From positions 1 through 64,000 of the forward strand of contig NZ_JAKGSG010000033.1 in assembly GCF_021568775.1 (NCBI RefSeq): DNA of 64,000 bases. Direction: 5' to 3'. This document shows, piece by piece, positions 54,405 through 64,000 of the stretch. Below the pieces are notes generated by a model. The model saw nothing but the letters and a program-made list of their open reading frames with translations, was not told where the DNA came from and made no database searches. Position 1 is the first letter of the stretch, and each line of letters starts with the position of its first letter. Both the position numbers and the translations under genes were made by a program. Source of the stretch: Antribacter soli (lineage in GTDB: Bacteria; Actinomycetota; Actinomycetes; Actinomycetales; Cellulomonadaceae).

Positions 54405-54680
54405 TCAGAGCCCGCGGGCGTCCAGGTTCGCGGCGAGCTCGGCGTTCGTCGGCTCGACGAGGTGCTCGCCGTCCGGGAAGACCAGCACCGGGATGTTGGT
54501 CCGGCCGCTGATGGCGTGCGCCTCGTCGGCCCGGACCGGGTCGACCTCCAGGTCGACGTACACGTAGTCGATGCGCCGCACGTCGAGCACAGCCTTCGAG
54601 CGACGGCAGTCGCGGCACCAGGCTGCCCCGTACATGGTCAGACGTTCGGGCAGGTGGGTGGAGTTGTCGTCCGAAATCAC
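54405..54680 (-). CDS. glutaredoxin-like (mycoredoxin-type) protein
   Basis: A 91-residue thioredoxin-fold protein with the redox motif WCRDC and the cis-proline segment RTNIPVLVFPDGEHLVEPT. Mycoredoxins reduce mycothiol mixed disulfides in actinobacteria, in the cytosol. GTG start at 54680. It is divergent from ligD, with 93 bases between starts. Exact electron partner is not deducible. Confidence 0.88.
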   Translation of the reverse strand: MISDDNSTHLPERLTMYGAAWCRDCRRSKAVLDVRRIDYVYVDLEVDPVRADEAHAISGRTNIPVLVFPDGEHLVEPTNAELAANLDARGL

Positions 54681-54773
54681 CCGCCGGAGCCTAGCGGACA
54701 CGCGCGTCCGACTTGACACGCGCCCCTGTGACGTCGGTCGCCGCGGGCGACGCGCGCCGCATCGGGCCACCAT

Positions 54774-57323
<2,550 letters not shown>

Positions 57324-57364
57324 GTCCCCGGCCGGTCGCGTGACCGCTGTGGCAACCTGGCCGC

Positions 57365-58516
57365 ATGACGCCCTTCTCCCCCGCCGAGCATGCCGACCGC
57401 AGGCGCCGGGCGGCCGCGCAGGCCACCGCGGCGGGCCTGGACGGTGTGCTCGTCACGCCCGGCCCGGACCTCCTGTACTTCCTCGGGTACACGCCGTCGG
57501 CCGTGACGGAGCGCATCACCCTGCTGGCGATCCCGGCCGACGGCGACCCGGTCGCCCTGGTCCCGCGGCTCGAGGCGCACGACCTCGAGCTCGGCACGGG
57601 TGGAGCGATCGAGGCGGTGCCGTGGTCCGACGGTGAGGACGAGTACGCGGCCGCGGCCCGGCTCCTGCGGCCCGGGGCCCGGTACGCGATCTCGGACTCG
57701 GCGTGGGCGATGCACGTCCTGGGGCTGCAGCGCACCCTGCCGGGCTCGACCTACGAGGCGTTCACGCGGGCACTGCCGATGCTGCGGGCCGTGAAGACGC
57801 CCGAGGAGGTGGGGCGCCTGGCCGCGGCCGGCGCCGCCGCCGACGCCGCCTTCGACGGGATCCTCGGCGTGCCGTTCGCGGGCCGCCGCGAGCGCGACGT
57901 CGCCGCCGACCTGGACCGACTGCTGCGCGAGCACGGCCACGAGCAGGTCGACTTCACGCTGGTCTGCGCGGGCGAGAACGGCGCCGACCCGCACCACCAC
58001 GCCGGCGACCGCATGATCCGCCAGGGCGACATGGTGGTCCTGGACTTCGGCGGGCTGCGCGACGGCTACGGGTCGGACACGACCCGCACGGTGCACGTCG
58101 GGACGCTCACGGCCGACGAGCGGGAGGTGCACGACGTCGTGCGCGCCGCGCAGGAGGCCGGCGTCCGCGCCGTCGTGCCGGGCGCCACCTGTGAGGACGT
58201 CGACCGCGCCGCCCGCGCCGTGATCGAGGGCGCCGGGTACGGCGAGCTCTTCGTGCACCGCACCGGTCACGGCATCGGCCTGACGACACACGAGCCGCCG
58301 TACATGGTGGAGGGCGAGGCCCAGGCGATCCAGCCCGGCATGTGCTTCTCCGTGGAGCCCGGCATCTACCTGCCCGGCCGGTTCGGCGTCCGGATCGAGG
58401 ACATCGTGGTCGCCTTTCCGGGCGCGCTCCCGGCACCCGCCCCGGGTGTCGACCCGGTGCCCGACGCCGCGGCGCGCCTCAACCGCTCGCCGCGCGAGGT
58501 CCAGCTGGTCGGGTAG
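57365..58516 (+). CDS. M24-family aminopeptidase (Xaa-Pro peptidase-like)
   Basis: A 383-residue creatinase-fold protein. N-terminal domain, then the pita-bread catalytic domain with metal ligands in VVLDFGGLRDGYGSDTTRT (two Asp), HRTGHGIGL (His), FSVEPGIYLPG (Glu) and GVRIEDIV (Glu). All five ligands are present, so it is active as a metallopeptidase on Xaa-Pro or related dipeptides. It follows ligD by 41 bases on the same strand. A large cruciform repeat follows. Confidence 0.93.
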   Translation: MTPFSPAEHADRRRRAAAQATAAGLDGVLVTPGPDLLYFLGYTPSAVTERITLLAIPADGDPVALVPRLEAHDLELGTGGAIEAVPWSDGEDEYAAAARLLRPGARYAISDSAWAMHVLGLQRTLPGSTYEAFTRALPMLRAVKTPEEVGRLAAAGAAADAAFDGILGVPFAGRRERDVAADLDRLLREHGHEQVDFTLVCAGENGADPHHHAGDRMIRQGDMVVLDFGGLRDGYGSDTTRTVHVGTLTADEREVHDVVRAAQEAGVRAVVPGATCEDVDRAARAVIEGAGYGELFVHRTGHGIGLTTHEPPYMVEGEAQAIQPGMCFSVEPGIYLPGRFGVRIEDIVVAFPGALPAPAPGVDPVPDAAARLNRSPREVQLVG

Positions 58517-58537
58517 TCCCGCGCCGCCCCCCACCTG

Positions 58538-58639
58538 CCCACCCGCCCACCCCGCGTGATCGGCAGTTGGTCGGGTGATCGGCAGCCCGGGCTGCCGATC
58601 TCGGCACAAACTGCCGATCACGCGGGGTGGGCGGGTGGG
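58538..58639. repeat. cruciform element, 31-bp arms with inner 24-bp palindrome
   Basis: Perfect 31-base arms (58538-58568 and 58609-58639) enclose the perfect palindrome at 58577-58600 (centre CAGCCCGGGCTG). It follows the peptidase gene and could terminate it. Its left part (58553-58600) is found again, inverted, at 59791-59838. Confidence 0.92.
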
Positions 58640-58746
58640 GAAGGCGACCGCGCCGAGTCCGACCACAGCGTCCAGATCCCGGGATCTGTGCACAGTCCGA
58701 CCCTGCGACGCCCGGCGTGCTGCGTCCAGAACACCACGCTGTCTGC

Positions 58747-59916
58747 ATGACCCCGATCCATTCCGACATCCTCATTGCACGCGAGCACGACCGCGACGCG
58801 CTGCGCCGCGCCCTGCGCACCGGCTCGGTCGAGCAGCTGCGTCGCGGCGCCTACCGGGCTGCCCGAGGCGGCGCGGCGCCCACGGACCGGTTCCATGCGG
58901 CTCGCGACCAGGCCGTCGCGCGCGTTGTCGCCGTCGGCCGACAGCTCGGCGAGGCCTGCGTCAGCCACGAGTCGGCGGCGCTGCTGCACGGGCTCCGCCT
59001 CTGGCGGCTGCCGACCCAGGTGCACGTCGTGCAGGGCTACAACCCGTCGTCGGCTTCCGCTCCGGACATCGCCCGACACCGCGTCACGCTGGACGATCAC
59101 GAGCGCGCCGTGATCGGGGGTGTCGTCACGACGTCGCTCCCCCGTACCGTCGCCGACTGCTTGGCCACTCTTCATCCCCTGCGGGCGCTCGTCATCGCCG
59201 ACCATGCGCTGGCGTCGGGGATGGACCGGGCCGCGGCGTCGGGCTGCGTGGACGCCCGCCGCGACCCACGCGGCCGACGTCGAGCCCAGCTCGTCCTGCA
59301 GCTGGCGGATTCCGGCGCCGAGTCGGCGTGGGAGAGCTGGCTGCGGTACGCGGTCCTCCGCGCGGACCTACCGCGGCCGACCACCCAGCTCCCGGTGTGG
59401 ACCCCGTACGGGGCATACCGCGCGGACCTCGGCTGGGAGGGCTTCCGGCTGCTCGCCGAGTTCGACGGCCGGGTCAAGTACCGGCCGGGTGCCCTCGGAG
59501 CGGGATACGACGCCGAGCGCGCGCTCTTCGACGAGAAGCGACGCGAGGACCACATCCGGGAGGATGGCTGGAGCGTCGTCCGGGTGACGTCGTCGGACAC
59601 CCCGGACCAGGCGGTCGCGCGGATCGCGCGCCGGATGCCCGAATCGGCGCGGGAGAGGATGCGGCTCGTACGGCTGTTGCCGCATCCCTCGACCGACCGG
59701 CCGTGGGGGGGCGGTAGTGGGGGGGGGGGGGGGCCCCGGGGGCGGGGGGCCCCCCCCCCCCCCCGGGCGTTCATCGCCTTTTGGGGGCGTGATCGGCAGC
59801 CCGGGCTGCCGATCACCCGACCAACTGCCGATCACGCGGCACCATCGCTCGCCGGTCACTCGTACACCGGCGGGTACCCGATCTTGCCGCGCAGGGTCGG
59901 GTCTGCTCGGTCGTAG
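58747..59916 (+). CDS. DUF559-like protein with AbiEi-type N-terminus
   Basis: The reliable part (58747 to about 59700, 318 residues) has an N-terminal region REHDRDALRRALRTGSVEQLRRGAYRA and VSHESAALLHGLRLW, as in AbiEi-antitoxin-like winged-helix proteins. The C-terminal part has LLAEFDGRVKYRPG and KRREDHIREDGWSVVRVTSSD, the DUF559/Vsr-like endonuclease fold with a possible catalytic Glu-Asp pair. Widespread in actinobacteria, function unknown. The frame then runs through a homopolymer patch (59704-59767) to a stop at 59916; the true C-terminus is probably in the patch. Confidence 0.7.
   Translation: MTPIHSDILIAREHDRDALRRALRTGSVEQLRRGAYRAARGGAAPTDRFHAARDQAVARVVAVGRQLGEACVSHESAALLHGLRLWRLPTQVHVVQGYNPSSASAPDIARHRVTLDDHERAVIGGVVTTSLPRTVADCLATLHPLRALVIADHALASGMDRAAASGCVDARRDPRGRRRAQLVLQLADSGAESAWESWLRYAVLRADLPRPTTQLPVWTPYGAYRADLGWEGFRLLAEFDGRVKYRPGALGAGYDAERALFDEKRREDHIREDGWSVVRVTSSDTPDQAVARIARRMPESARERMRLVRLLPHPSTDRPWGGGSGGGGGPRGRGAPPPPRAFIAFWGRDRQPGLPITRPTADHAAPSLAGHSYTGGYPILPRRVGSARS
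59704..59767. other. homopolymer patch, doubtful sequence
   Basis: Runs of up to 16 G or C, ending with a run of C, sit between the DUF559-like gene and the second palindrome copy. The pattern mirrors the one at 15.79-15.89 kb. It probably replaces a real long GC hairpin that was not resolved. Confidence 0.75.
59791..59838. repeat. inverted copy of the 48-bp repeat
   Basis: These 48 bases are the exact reverse complement of 58553-58600, including the palindrome with centre CAGCCCGGGCTG. The two copies bracket the DUF559-like gene in inverted orientation. Confidence 0.93.
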
Positions 59917-60380
59917 GACGGCAGGAGGTAGACCTGGCCGGCGTCCGGCGGCGCCCAGTCGGGCAGCGTGAAGATCAGGCCGTAGAGCCGCGCCGGCTCG
60001 AACCCGAGCGCGCCGTAGTAGGTCGGGCTCCCCTCGAGGACGACGAGCGGCTCCCCCGCGGCCTCTGCGCCGGCGAGCACCGCCCGCACGAGCGCGGCGC
60101 CGATGCCCTGCCGCTGCCGGTCGGGTGCGACGGCGAGCGGGGTCAGCATCGCCACGACCCGGTCCCCCGCGTCGCCACTCACGGTGCAGCCGGTGATCAT
60201 GACGCAGCCGACCACGACGTCGTCCGACACCGCGACGAGGGAGGTCGCGGGCCGGTAGATCCACGACTCCCGGATCCGCTCGACGCCGTCGGCGACCCGA
60301 TCTTCGCCGAAGGCCGCGACGAGCACGTCGCGGATCGCGGGGAAGTCGGCGGGCTGCTCGGCCCGGATCTGCACCGTCAC
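59856..60380 (-). CDS. GNAT-family N-acetyltransferase
   Basis: A 174-residue GNAT protein resembling the YhbS group: motif A is LTPLAVAPDRQRQGIGAALVRAVL (acetyl-CoA pyrophosphate loop RQRQGIG) and VLEGSPTYYGALGFEPA is the typical end. It acetylates an unknown amine. Its GTG start overlaps the stop of the VOC gene by four bases, so both are coupled. Confidence 0.9.
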   Translation of the reverse strand: MTVQIRAEQPADFPAIRDVLVAAFGEDRVADGVERIRESWIYRPATSLVAVSDDVVVGCVMITGCTVSGDAGDRVVAMLTPLAVAPDRQRQGIGAALVRAVLAGAEAAGEPLVVLEGSPTYYGALGFEPARLYGLIFTLPDWAPPDAGQVYLLPSYDRADPTLRGKIGYPPVYE

Positions 60381-60808
60381 GCGTCCGTGCCCGACGCCGC
60401 AGACGCCGCCTCCGCGGCCGCGAGCTGGGCGCGCGAGCGGAGGATGCAGAACTCGTTGCCCTCGGGGTCGGCGAGCACCACCCAGCCGGTGCCGGGACCG
60501 TGGATCCCGCGCCGGTCGGCGACGACGGTCGCGCCGTGGGCGAGCAGCGCCGCCAGCTCCTCGTCCTGGTCGCGCTCGTGCGGGCGCAGGTCGAAGTGGA
60601 GCCGGTTCTTCACGGCCTTGTCGTCTGGGACGTCGATGAACAGGACGTTAGGGCCGGCGCCGTCGGGGTCCTGGATCCAGCACTCGTCGTGCCCGGGCGC
60701 GTTGGGGTCGTCGGGGTGGTCGACGTAGCCGAGGACGACCTTCCACCACTCGGAGAGGGCGAAGGCATCGCGGGAGTCGACGGTCACGTGGGAGATGAAG
60801 GCCACCAT
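60377..60808 (-). CDS. VOC (glyoxalase-fold) protein
   Basis: A 143-residue protein of the vicinal-oxygen-chelate superfamily. Two beta-alpha repeats: SHVTVDSRDAFALSEWWKVVLGY and LHFDLRPHERDQDEELAALLAHGAT (each in part), ending VVLADPEGNEFCILR. Metal ligand positions (His, His, Glu) are visible. The start MVAFISHVTV has GGAAGGTCC upstream. Substrate unknown; members include resistance and ring-cleavage enzymes. Confidence 0.88.
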   Translation of the reverse strand: MVAFISHVTVDSRDAFALSEWWKVVLGYVDHPDDPNAPGHDECWIQDPDGAGPNVLFIDVPDDKAVKNRLHFDLRPHERDQDEELAALLAHGATVVADRRGIHGPGTGWVVLADPEGNEFCILRSRAQLAAAEAASAASGTDA

Positions 60809-60887
60809 CCTGGGACCTTCCCACGCGCCCGGGACGACGGGCCAAGGGTTTTCGCACGCGGACGCCGCCGTCGGTTCCAGGTCCGGA

Positions 60888-61796
60888 TCAGTCCGCGAAG
60901 AGCTCAAGGGCCTGCTGCAGCACGACGTCGGGTCGCTCGTCGGGGATGAAGTGCGATGCCCCGTCGACGATCACGACGGCGAGGTCGTCGGCGTGGCCCT
61001 CGTGGCCGCCGAGGATCTCGGGCGTGATGACGGGATCGTCCGCGCCGACGAGGCTCCTCGTCGGAGTCGTCAGCCTCGCCGTTCGGTAGACCCCGCGCAG
61101 GACGCCGGACAGTTCACGCGTGATGAAATCACGGTAGAGCGCCGAACCCGCGCGCGCGTGCGCCCGGTCGCGCAGCGGGGCGAGGAACAGCTCGATGTCG
61201 GCGTCGGTGAACGCAGCCTGGTTGGACGCGAAGCGGCGAAACAGGTACCGCGGCAGACGCTGCCTGCCGCCGGCGAGGAGACGTGCGCCGATGACCGGCG
61301 CCGAGATGGCCAGCTGGTACCAGGCGTACCGCAGCCCCGCGAGGAGCTTCGGGTGGAACGAGATGAACGGATGCGGGATCGCCAGGCTGACGAAGCTGCG
61401 CACCCGCCCGGGACGGCTGAGGCAGAGCTGGAAGCCGACGATCGCCGCCCAGTCGTGCGCGACGAGCCTGACGGTGTCGAGGTGCATGGCGTCCAGCAGC
61501 GCCACGACGTCGGCGAGCAGCTGCTCGCGGTCGTAGCCACCGCGAGGCGCCTCGGTCCAGCCCGCCCCGCGCAGGTCAGGGACGATCACCCGGTAGTGCT
61601 CGGCCAGCCCGGGGATGACACCACGCCACTCCCACCAGTGCTGCGGGAAGCCGTGCAGCAGCAGAACGGGCTCGCCGCTGCCCGCCTCGGCGACGTGCAT
61701 GCGAAGGCCCGGGAGGTCGACGAAGTGATGCCTGACTCCGTCGAGCTGGGGAAGCTCCGGCAGCCGGGTCTCGCTCGAGCGCGCCACGTCTGTCAT
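60888..61796 (-). CDS. alpha/beta hydrolase, epoxide-hydrolase-like
   Basis: A 302-residue hydrolase. HGFPQHWWEW is the oxyanion motif, and LVAHDWAAIVGF holds an Asp nucleophile, the mark of epoxide hydrolases and dehalogenases; the His is in GASHFIPDERP. Divergent from a TetR-type gene across 52 bases that contain two direct repeats, so it is probably under that regulator. Confidence 0.9.
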   Translation of the reverse strand: MTDVARSSETRLPELPQLDGVRHHFVDLPGLRMHVAEAGSGEPVLLLHGFPQHWWEWRGVIPGLAEHYRVIVPDLRGAGWTEAPRGGYDREQLLADVVALLDAMHLDTVRLVAHDWAAIVGFQLCLSRPGRVRSFVSLAIPHPFISFHPKLLAGLRYAWYQLAISAPVIGARLLAGGRQRLPRYLFRRFASNQAAFTDADIELFLAPLRDRAHARAGSALYRDFITRELSGVLRGVYRTARLTTPTRSLVGADDPVITPEILGGHEGHADDLAVVIVDGASHFIPDERPDVVLQQALELFAD

Positions 61797-61807
61797 GACC
61801 CCAGGCT

Positions 61808-61844
61808 ACTAGGATCATAGTGATCTGTCACTAGGTCTATAGTG
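61808..61844. promoter_or_regulatory. TetR-type operator repeats
   Basis: ACTAGGATCATAGTG (61808-61822) and ACTAGGTCTATAGTG (61830-61844) repeat with a 22-base offset, two helical turns. Each is roughly palindromic (ACTA...TAGT). They fill the divergent promoter of the hydrolase and the TetR gene and are AT-rich against their surroundings. Confidence 0.75.
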
Positions 61845-61848
61845 GGGT

Positions 61849-62397
61849 GTGACGCCGACGAAGATCCGCGCCCTGGACGCGGCCATCGAACTGGTGGGAA
61901 CCGCGGGCCTGCGCGCACTCACCCACGCCCGGGTGGACGAGCGGGCAGGCCTGCCGAAGGGATCCACCTCCAACTACTTCCGGACCCGGGCGGCGCTGAC
62001 CACCGGCGTCGTGGAATGGATGGCCCAGCGCGAGCTGGCTGACATGCGCCCGCCGGAACCTCCGGCCTCGGCGGCCGGCCTGGTCGACCTGCTGTCCGGG
62101 ATGATCGAGTACGCGACCGGCCCCAATCGCACGCTGACCGCCGCACGGATCACTCTCTTCGGCGAAGCCGGCCACGATCCCGCGATCCGGGCCGCCGTCG
62201 CCGGCGGGCACGCGCTCATGAAGAGCTGGGCGGTCGCCGTCCTGACGGGTCTCGGCGCAGCCGATCCGGGCGCCGGGGCCACGGCGCTCATGAACTGCTG
62301 CGAGGGGTTCATCCTGCACCGCATCGCCCGCGGCGACACCGCCGACCCCCGCCCTGCGCTCGAGGTCGTCGTCCGCGGCGCGCTCGGCCGACCGTGA
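61849..62397 (+). CDS. TetR-family transcriptional regulator
   Basis: A 182-residue regulator. N-terminal helix-turn-helix TKIRALDAAIELVGTAGLRAL then HARVDERAGLPKGSTSNYFRTR (in part). The C-terminal ligand domain has MNCCEGFILHRIARGD. GTG start. It is likely to repress itself and the divergent hydrolase through the direct repeats. Confidence 0.92.
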   Translation: MTPTKIRALDAAIELVGTAGLRALTHARVDERAGLPKGSTSNYFRTRAALTTGVVEWMAQRELADMRPPEPPASAAGLVDLLSGMIEYATGPNRTLTAARITLFGEAGHDPAIRAAVAGGHALMKSWAVAVLTGLGAADPGAGATALMNCCEGFILHRIARGDTADPRPALEVVVRGALGRP

Positions 62398-62433
62398 TCG
62401 CGGCGCGGCCCGGCACCCGGCTGGGGCTGCGTG

Positions 62434-62527
62434 TCAGGCCTGGGCGGCCGCTGCAGCCAGGAGCCGGCCGAGCTCGATCGGCTTGCTGATCATGGGCCAG
62501 TGCCCGGAGTCGATGTCGACGAACGAC
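62434..62527 (-). pseudogene. 3' fragment of an alpha/beta hydrolase gene
   Basis: The last 30 or so codons of an alpha/beta hydrolase: GSFVDIDSGHWPMISKPIEL, with the catalytic His in SGHWPM, and a stop at 62434. Upstream of about 62527 the likeness ends and the other strand becomes an acetyltransferase fragment. The N-terminal 200 residues are missing. Confidence 0.7.
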
Positions 62528-62811
62528 CCGGCGACAAGCGCCCTGCCCGCGCCCTCTACGAGGCGCTCTTCGCCCGGCTGCGCCGCCGCGGCTACCGGCG
62601 CGCCGCGGCCGGCGTCGCGCTGCCGTACGACGCGAGCGTCGCCATGCACCTCGCGCTCGGCTTCCGCGAGGTGGGCGTCTTCGACGGGATCGGCTGGAAG
62701 CTCGGCGGCTGGCGCGACGTCGCGCGCTTCCAGCTCGACCTCGTCCCCGGCGCTCCGCTGCCCGACGGCGTCCGGGTCGCCCCGGTCGGGCCCGGCACCG
62801 ATCAGAAGTAG
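62528..62811 (+). pseudogene. 3' fragment of a phosphinothricin-type acetyltransferase
   Basis: About 90 codons of the C-terminal half of a GNAT/PAT-type protein: ALYEALFARLRRRGYRRAAAG, then LPYDASVAMHLALGFREVGVF and WRDVARFQLDL. The N-terminal half with much of the fold is gone. The open frame reaches back to 62431 only by chance through the hydrolase fragment. Its stop overlaps the end of the next, convergent gene by ten bases. Confidence 0.72.
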
Positions 62812-64000
62812 TCGCGCACGTGCACCTGGCGGCCGCCGAACAGGGCCGTCCAGGTCGCGTCGTACGTGTCCGGTCCGGTCAGGTCGCCGGACGCCCGCAG
62901 GTTCGCCGCCGGCTGGGCGCCCGCGTACGACAGGGCGAGCCCACGTCCGGTGAGCACCGGCCGGTCGTCGGCCTCTGGCCCGGCCGACGTGTCGCGGGTG
63001 GCGAGCGGGACGCCGTCGGACACCTCCAGGACGTAGGCGCCCGTGACCTGCTCGTCCGCGCCGCCGCCGCGGACCGCGAACGGGACGCGTGCAGTGAGCG
63101 GCGCGAGCCGCACGGCGCCGAGCGCGCCCGGTACGTCGAGGATGCTCAGCATGTAGGGGCGGGTGCGGACGATGCTCGTGGTGAGGTCGGGCAGGACGAG
63201 CCAGGCCGGGTCGGTGCCCGACGTCGACACGCGCACCCGGCCCACGACCGAGGCGTGCGACCCGAGCGACGCCCACAGGGCCCGGGCGGCGCCGGGTGTC
63301 AGGGCGTCGAGGTCGTCGACCTCGATCACGGCCTTGCGCGGGTCGTAGCCCTCGCCGCGGTCCCACGAGACGAAGCCGGTGATCTCGCCGTCCTGCTCGG
63401 CGACCGTCACGCCCGTGTACTCGGTGAACCACTCCTCGGCGGGCACGGCGAACGGCTCCTCGTCGCGGGTCAGCGGCCCGTTCTGGGCGGCGGCCCAGCG
63501 GGCGTGCACCCCCTCGAGCGCGGGCACGTCCTCGATGGTGGCGCGCCGTACCGTCACGCCCTCGGGTGCGCGCACCCGGGAGAGCGCCGACAGCGGCAGC
63601 TCGACGTCGTCGTACGAGCCGACGATCTCGTACCCGAAGCCGCGGTAGATGCCCGGTGCGGTCGGGAAGAGGGTCGAGATCACCTCGCCGCGCTCGCGCG
63701 CCTCCGCGAGCGCCGCAGCGAACACCGGCCGCAGCAGCCCGCGTCCGCGGTGCTCCGGCGACACGGCGACGCCCGCGATGCCCGCGGTCGGCACCTTGGC
63801 GCCGCCGAACCACGAGGTCACACCGTAGACGCTGAGGCGGGCGACCAGGATGTCGCCGTCGAACGCACCCCAGCTGCGCACCGGTGACCGTGACCATTCC
63901 TCCTCGGAGGGCAGCGGTGCCGGCACCCGCGAGCCGCCGTAGGCCTCGGTGCCGAGGCTGTGGGACTGCGCCAGGTCGGGGTGCTCGAGCCGGCGGGTCA
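62802..64000 (-). CDS. Eis-type GNAT acetyltransferase, cut by window edge
   Basis: At least 398 residues; the 5' end lies beyond 64000. Eis proteins hold a duplicated GNAT fold and an SCP2-like tail. Seen: VPTAGIAGVAVSPEHRGRGLL (acetyl-CoA loop RGRG), SWGAFDGDILVARLSVY, LFPTAPGIYRGFGYEIVG, and a C-terminal end GRQVHVRDYF with free terminal carboxylate typical for Eis catalysis. The frame continues upstream as EAYGGSRVPAPLPSEEEW, so a GTG at 63926 is not the true start. Eis enzymes acetylate aminoglycosides and other amines at several positions; the natural substrate is uncertain. Confidence 0.88.
   Translation of the reverse strand, partial: TRRLEHPDLAQSHSLGTEAYGGSRVPAPLPSEEEWSRSPVRSWGAFDGDILVARLSVYGVTSWFGGAKVPTAGIAGVAVSPEHRGRGLLRPVFAAALAEARERGEVISTLFPTAPGIYRGFGYEIVGSYDDVELPLSALSRVRAPEGVTVRRATIEDVPALEGVHARWAAAQNGPLTRDEEPFAVPAEEWFTEYTGVTVAEQDGEITGFVSWDRGEGYDPRKAVIEVDDLDALTPGAARALWASLGSHASVVGRVRVSTSGTDPAWLVLPDLTTSIVRTRPYMLSILDVPGALGAVRLAPLTARVPFAVRGGGADEQVTGAYVLEVSDGVPLATRDTSAGPEADDRPVLTGRGLALSYAGAQPAANLRASGDLTGPDTYDATWTALFGGRQVHVRDYF

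Noticed and set aside
62431-62527. Extension of the acetyltransferase fragment to an upstream ATG/GTG
   Set aside because: The region reads as an alpha/beta hydrolase tail on the other strand; the start would be fortuitous.

Overview
The window is a high-GC, gene-dense chromosomal segment of an actinobacterium. Gene content points to the Micrococcales, most likely near Cellulomonadaceae/Promicromonosporaceae. Supporting signs are the hrcA-dnaJ-rsmE-HIT-phoH-ybeY-corC-era order, a mycothiol-dependent DinB-type enzyme, Ku plus a polymerase-phosphoesterase-ligase LigD, SCO4848-type and DUF3097-type actinobacterial proteins, and frequent GTG starts. The family-level placement is inference. I see no rRNA, tRNA or CRISPR array, and no intact insertion sequence.

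Layout. 1-7 kb: leuA behind a leucine-rich leader peptide, an AlaA-type aminotransferase, and two membrane or exported proteins. 7-17 kb: the stress, translation and ribosome-maturation cluster from hrcA (with a CIRCE operator) down to era, all on the minus strand, interrupted by a plus-strand pair (a duplicated helix-hairpin-helix membrane protein and an OmpA-type protein). 17-26 kb: an esterase, DUF3097, three related membrane proteins, hemW, lepA and a mycothiol-type enzyme. 26-33 kb: a Phd/PIN toxin-antitoxin pair, a transglutaminase/alpha-E/ATP-grasp operon, a kinase-like protein, a lone PemK/MazF-like protein and rpsT. 33-38.5 kb: holA, comEC, comEA and degV.

38.5-42.5 kb is a Zur-type zinc-starvation island. 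Four near-palindromic boxes of the TGAGAA-N3-TTCTCA type lie in its two divergent promoter regions. They front zinc-independent ribosomal protein paralogues (L31, L33, L36, S14, L28), an unassigned ATP-grasp ligase and a CobW/COG0523-like protein that lacks the P-loop. 42.5-48 kb: a Tat-exported SGNH esterase, a YibE/F protein, and leuS behind a second leucine leader peptide with a canonical terminator.

48-64 kb: a small membrane-anchored protein, a transposase remnant, a VKOR-type protein, an MFS transporter, a DtxR/MntR-type regulator, a membrane phosphoesterase, the NHEJ genes ku and ligD around a glutaredoxin, an M24 peptidase, a DUF559-like gene bracketed by inverted 48-bp repeats, several acetyltransferases, an alpha/beta hydrolase with a divergent TetR regulator, a deletion scar that fuses two gene fragments, and an Eis-type acetyltransferase cut by the window edge.

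Functionally, the most coherent stories are two independent leucine-sensing leader regions (leuA and leuS), the zinc-responsive island and the ATP-grasp/alpha-E/transglutaminase operon. Two homopolymer-rich patches (about 15.79-15.89 kb and 59.70-59.77 kb) look like unreliable sequence.
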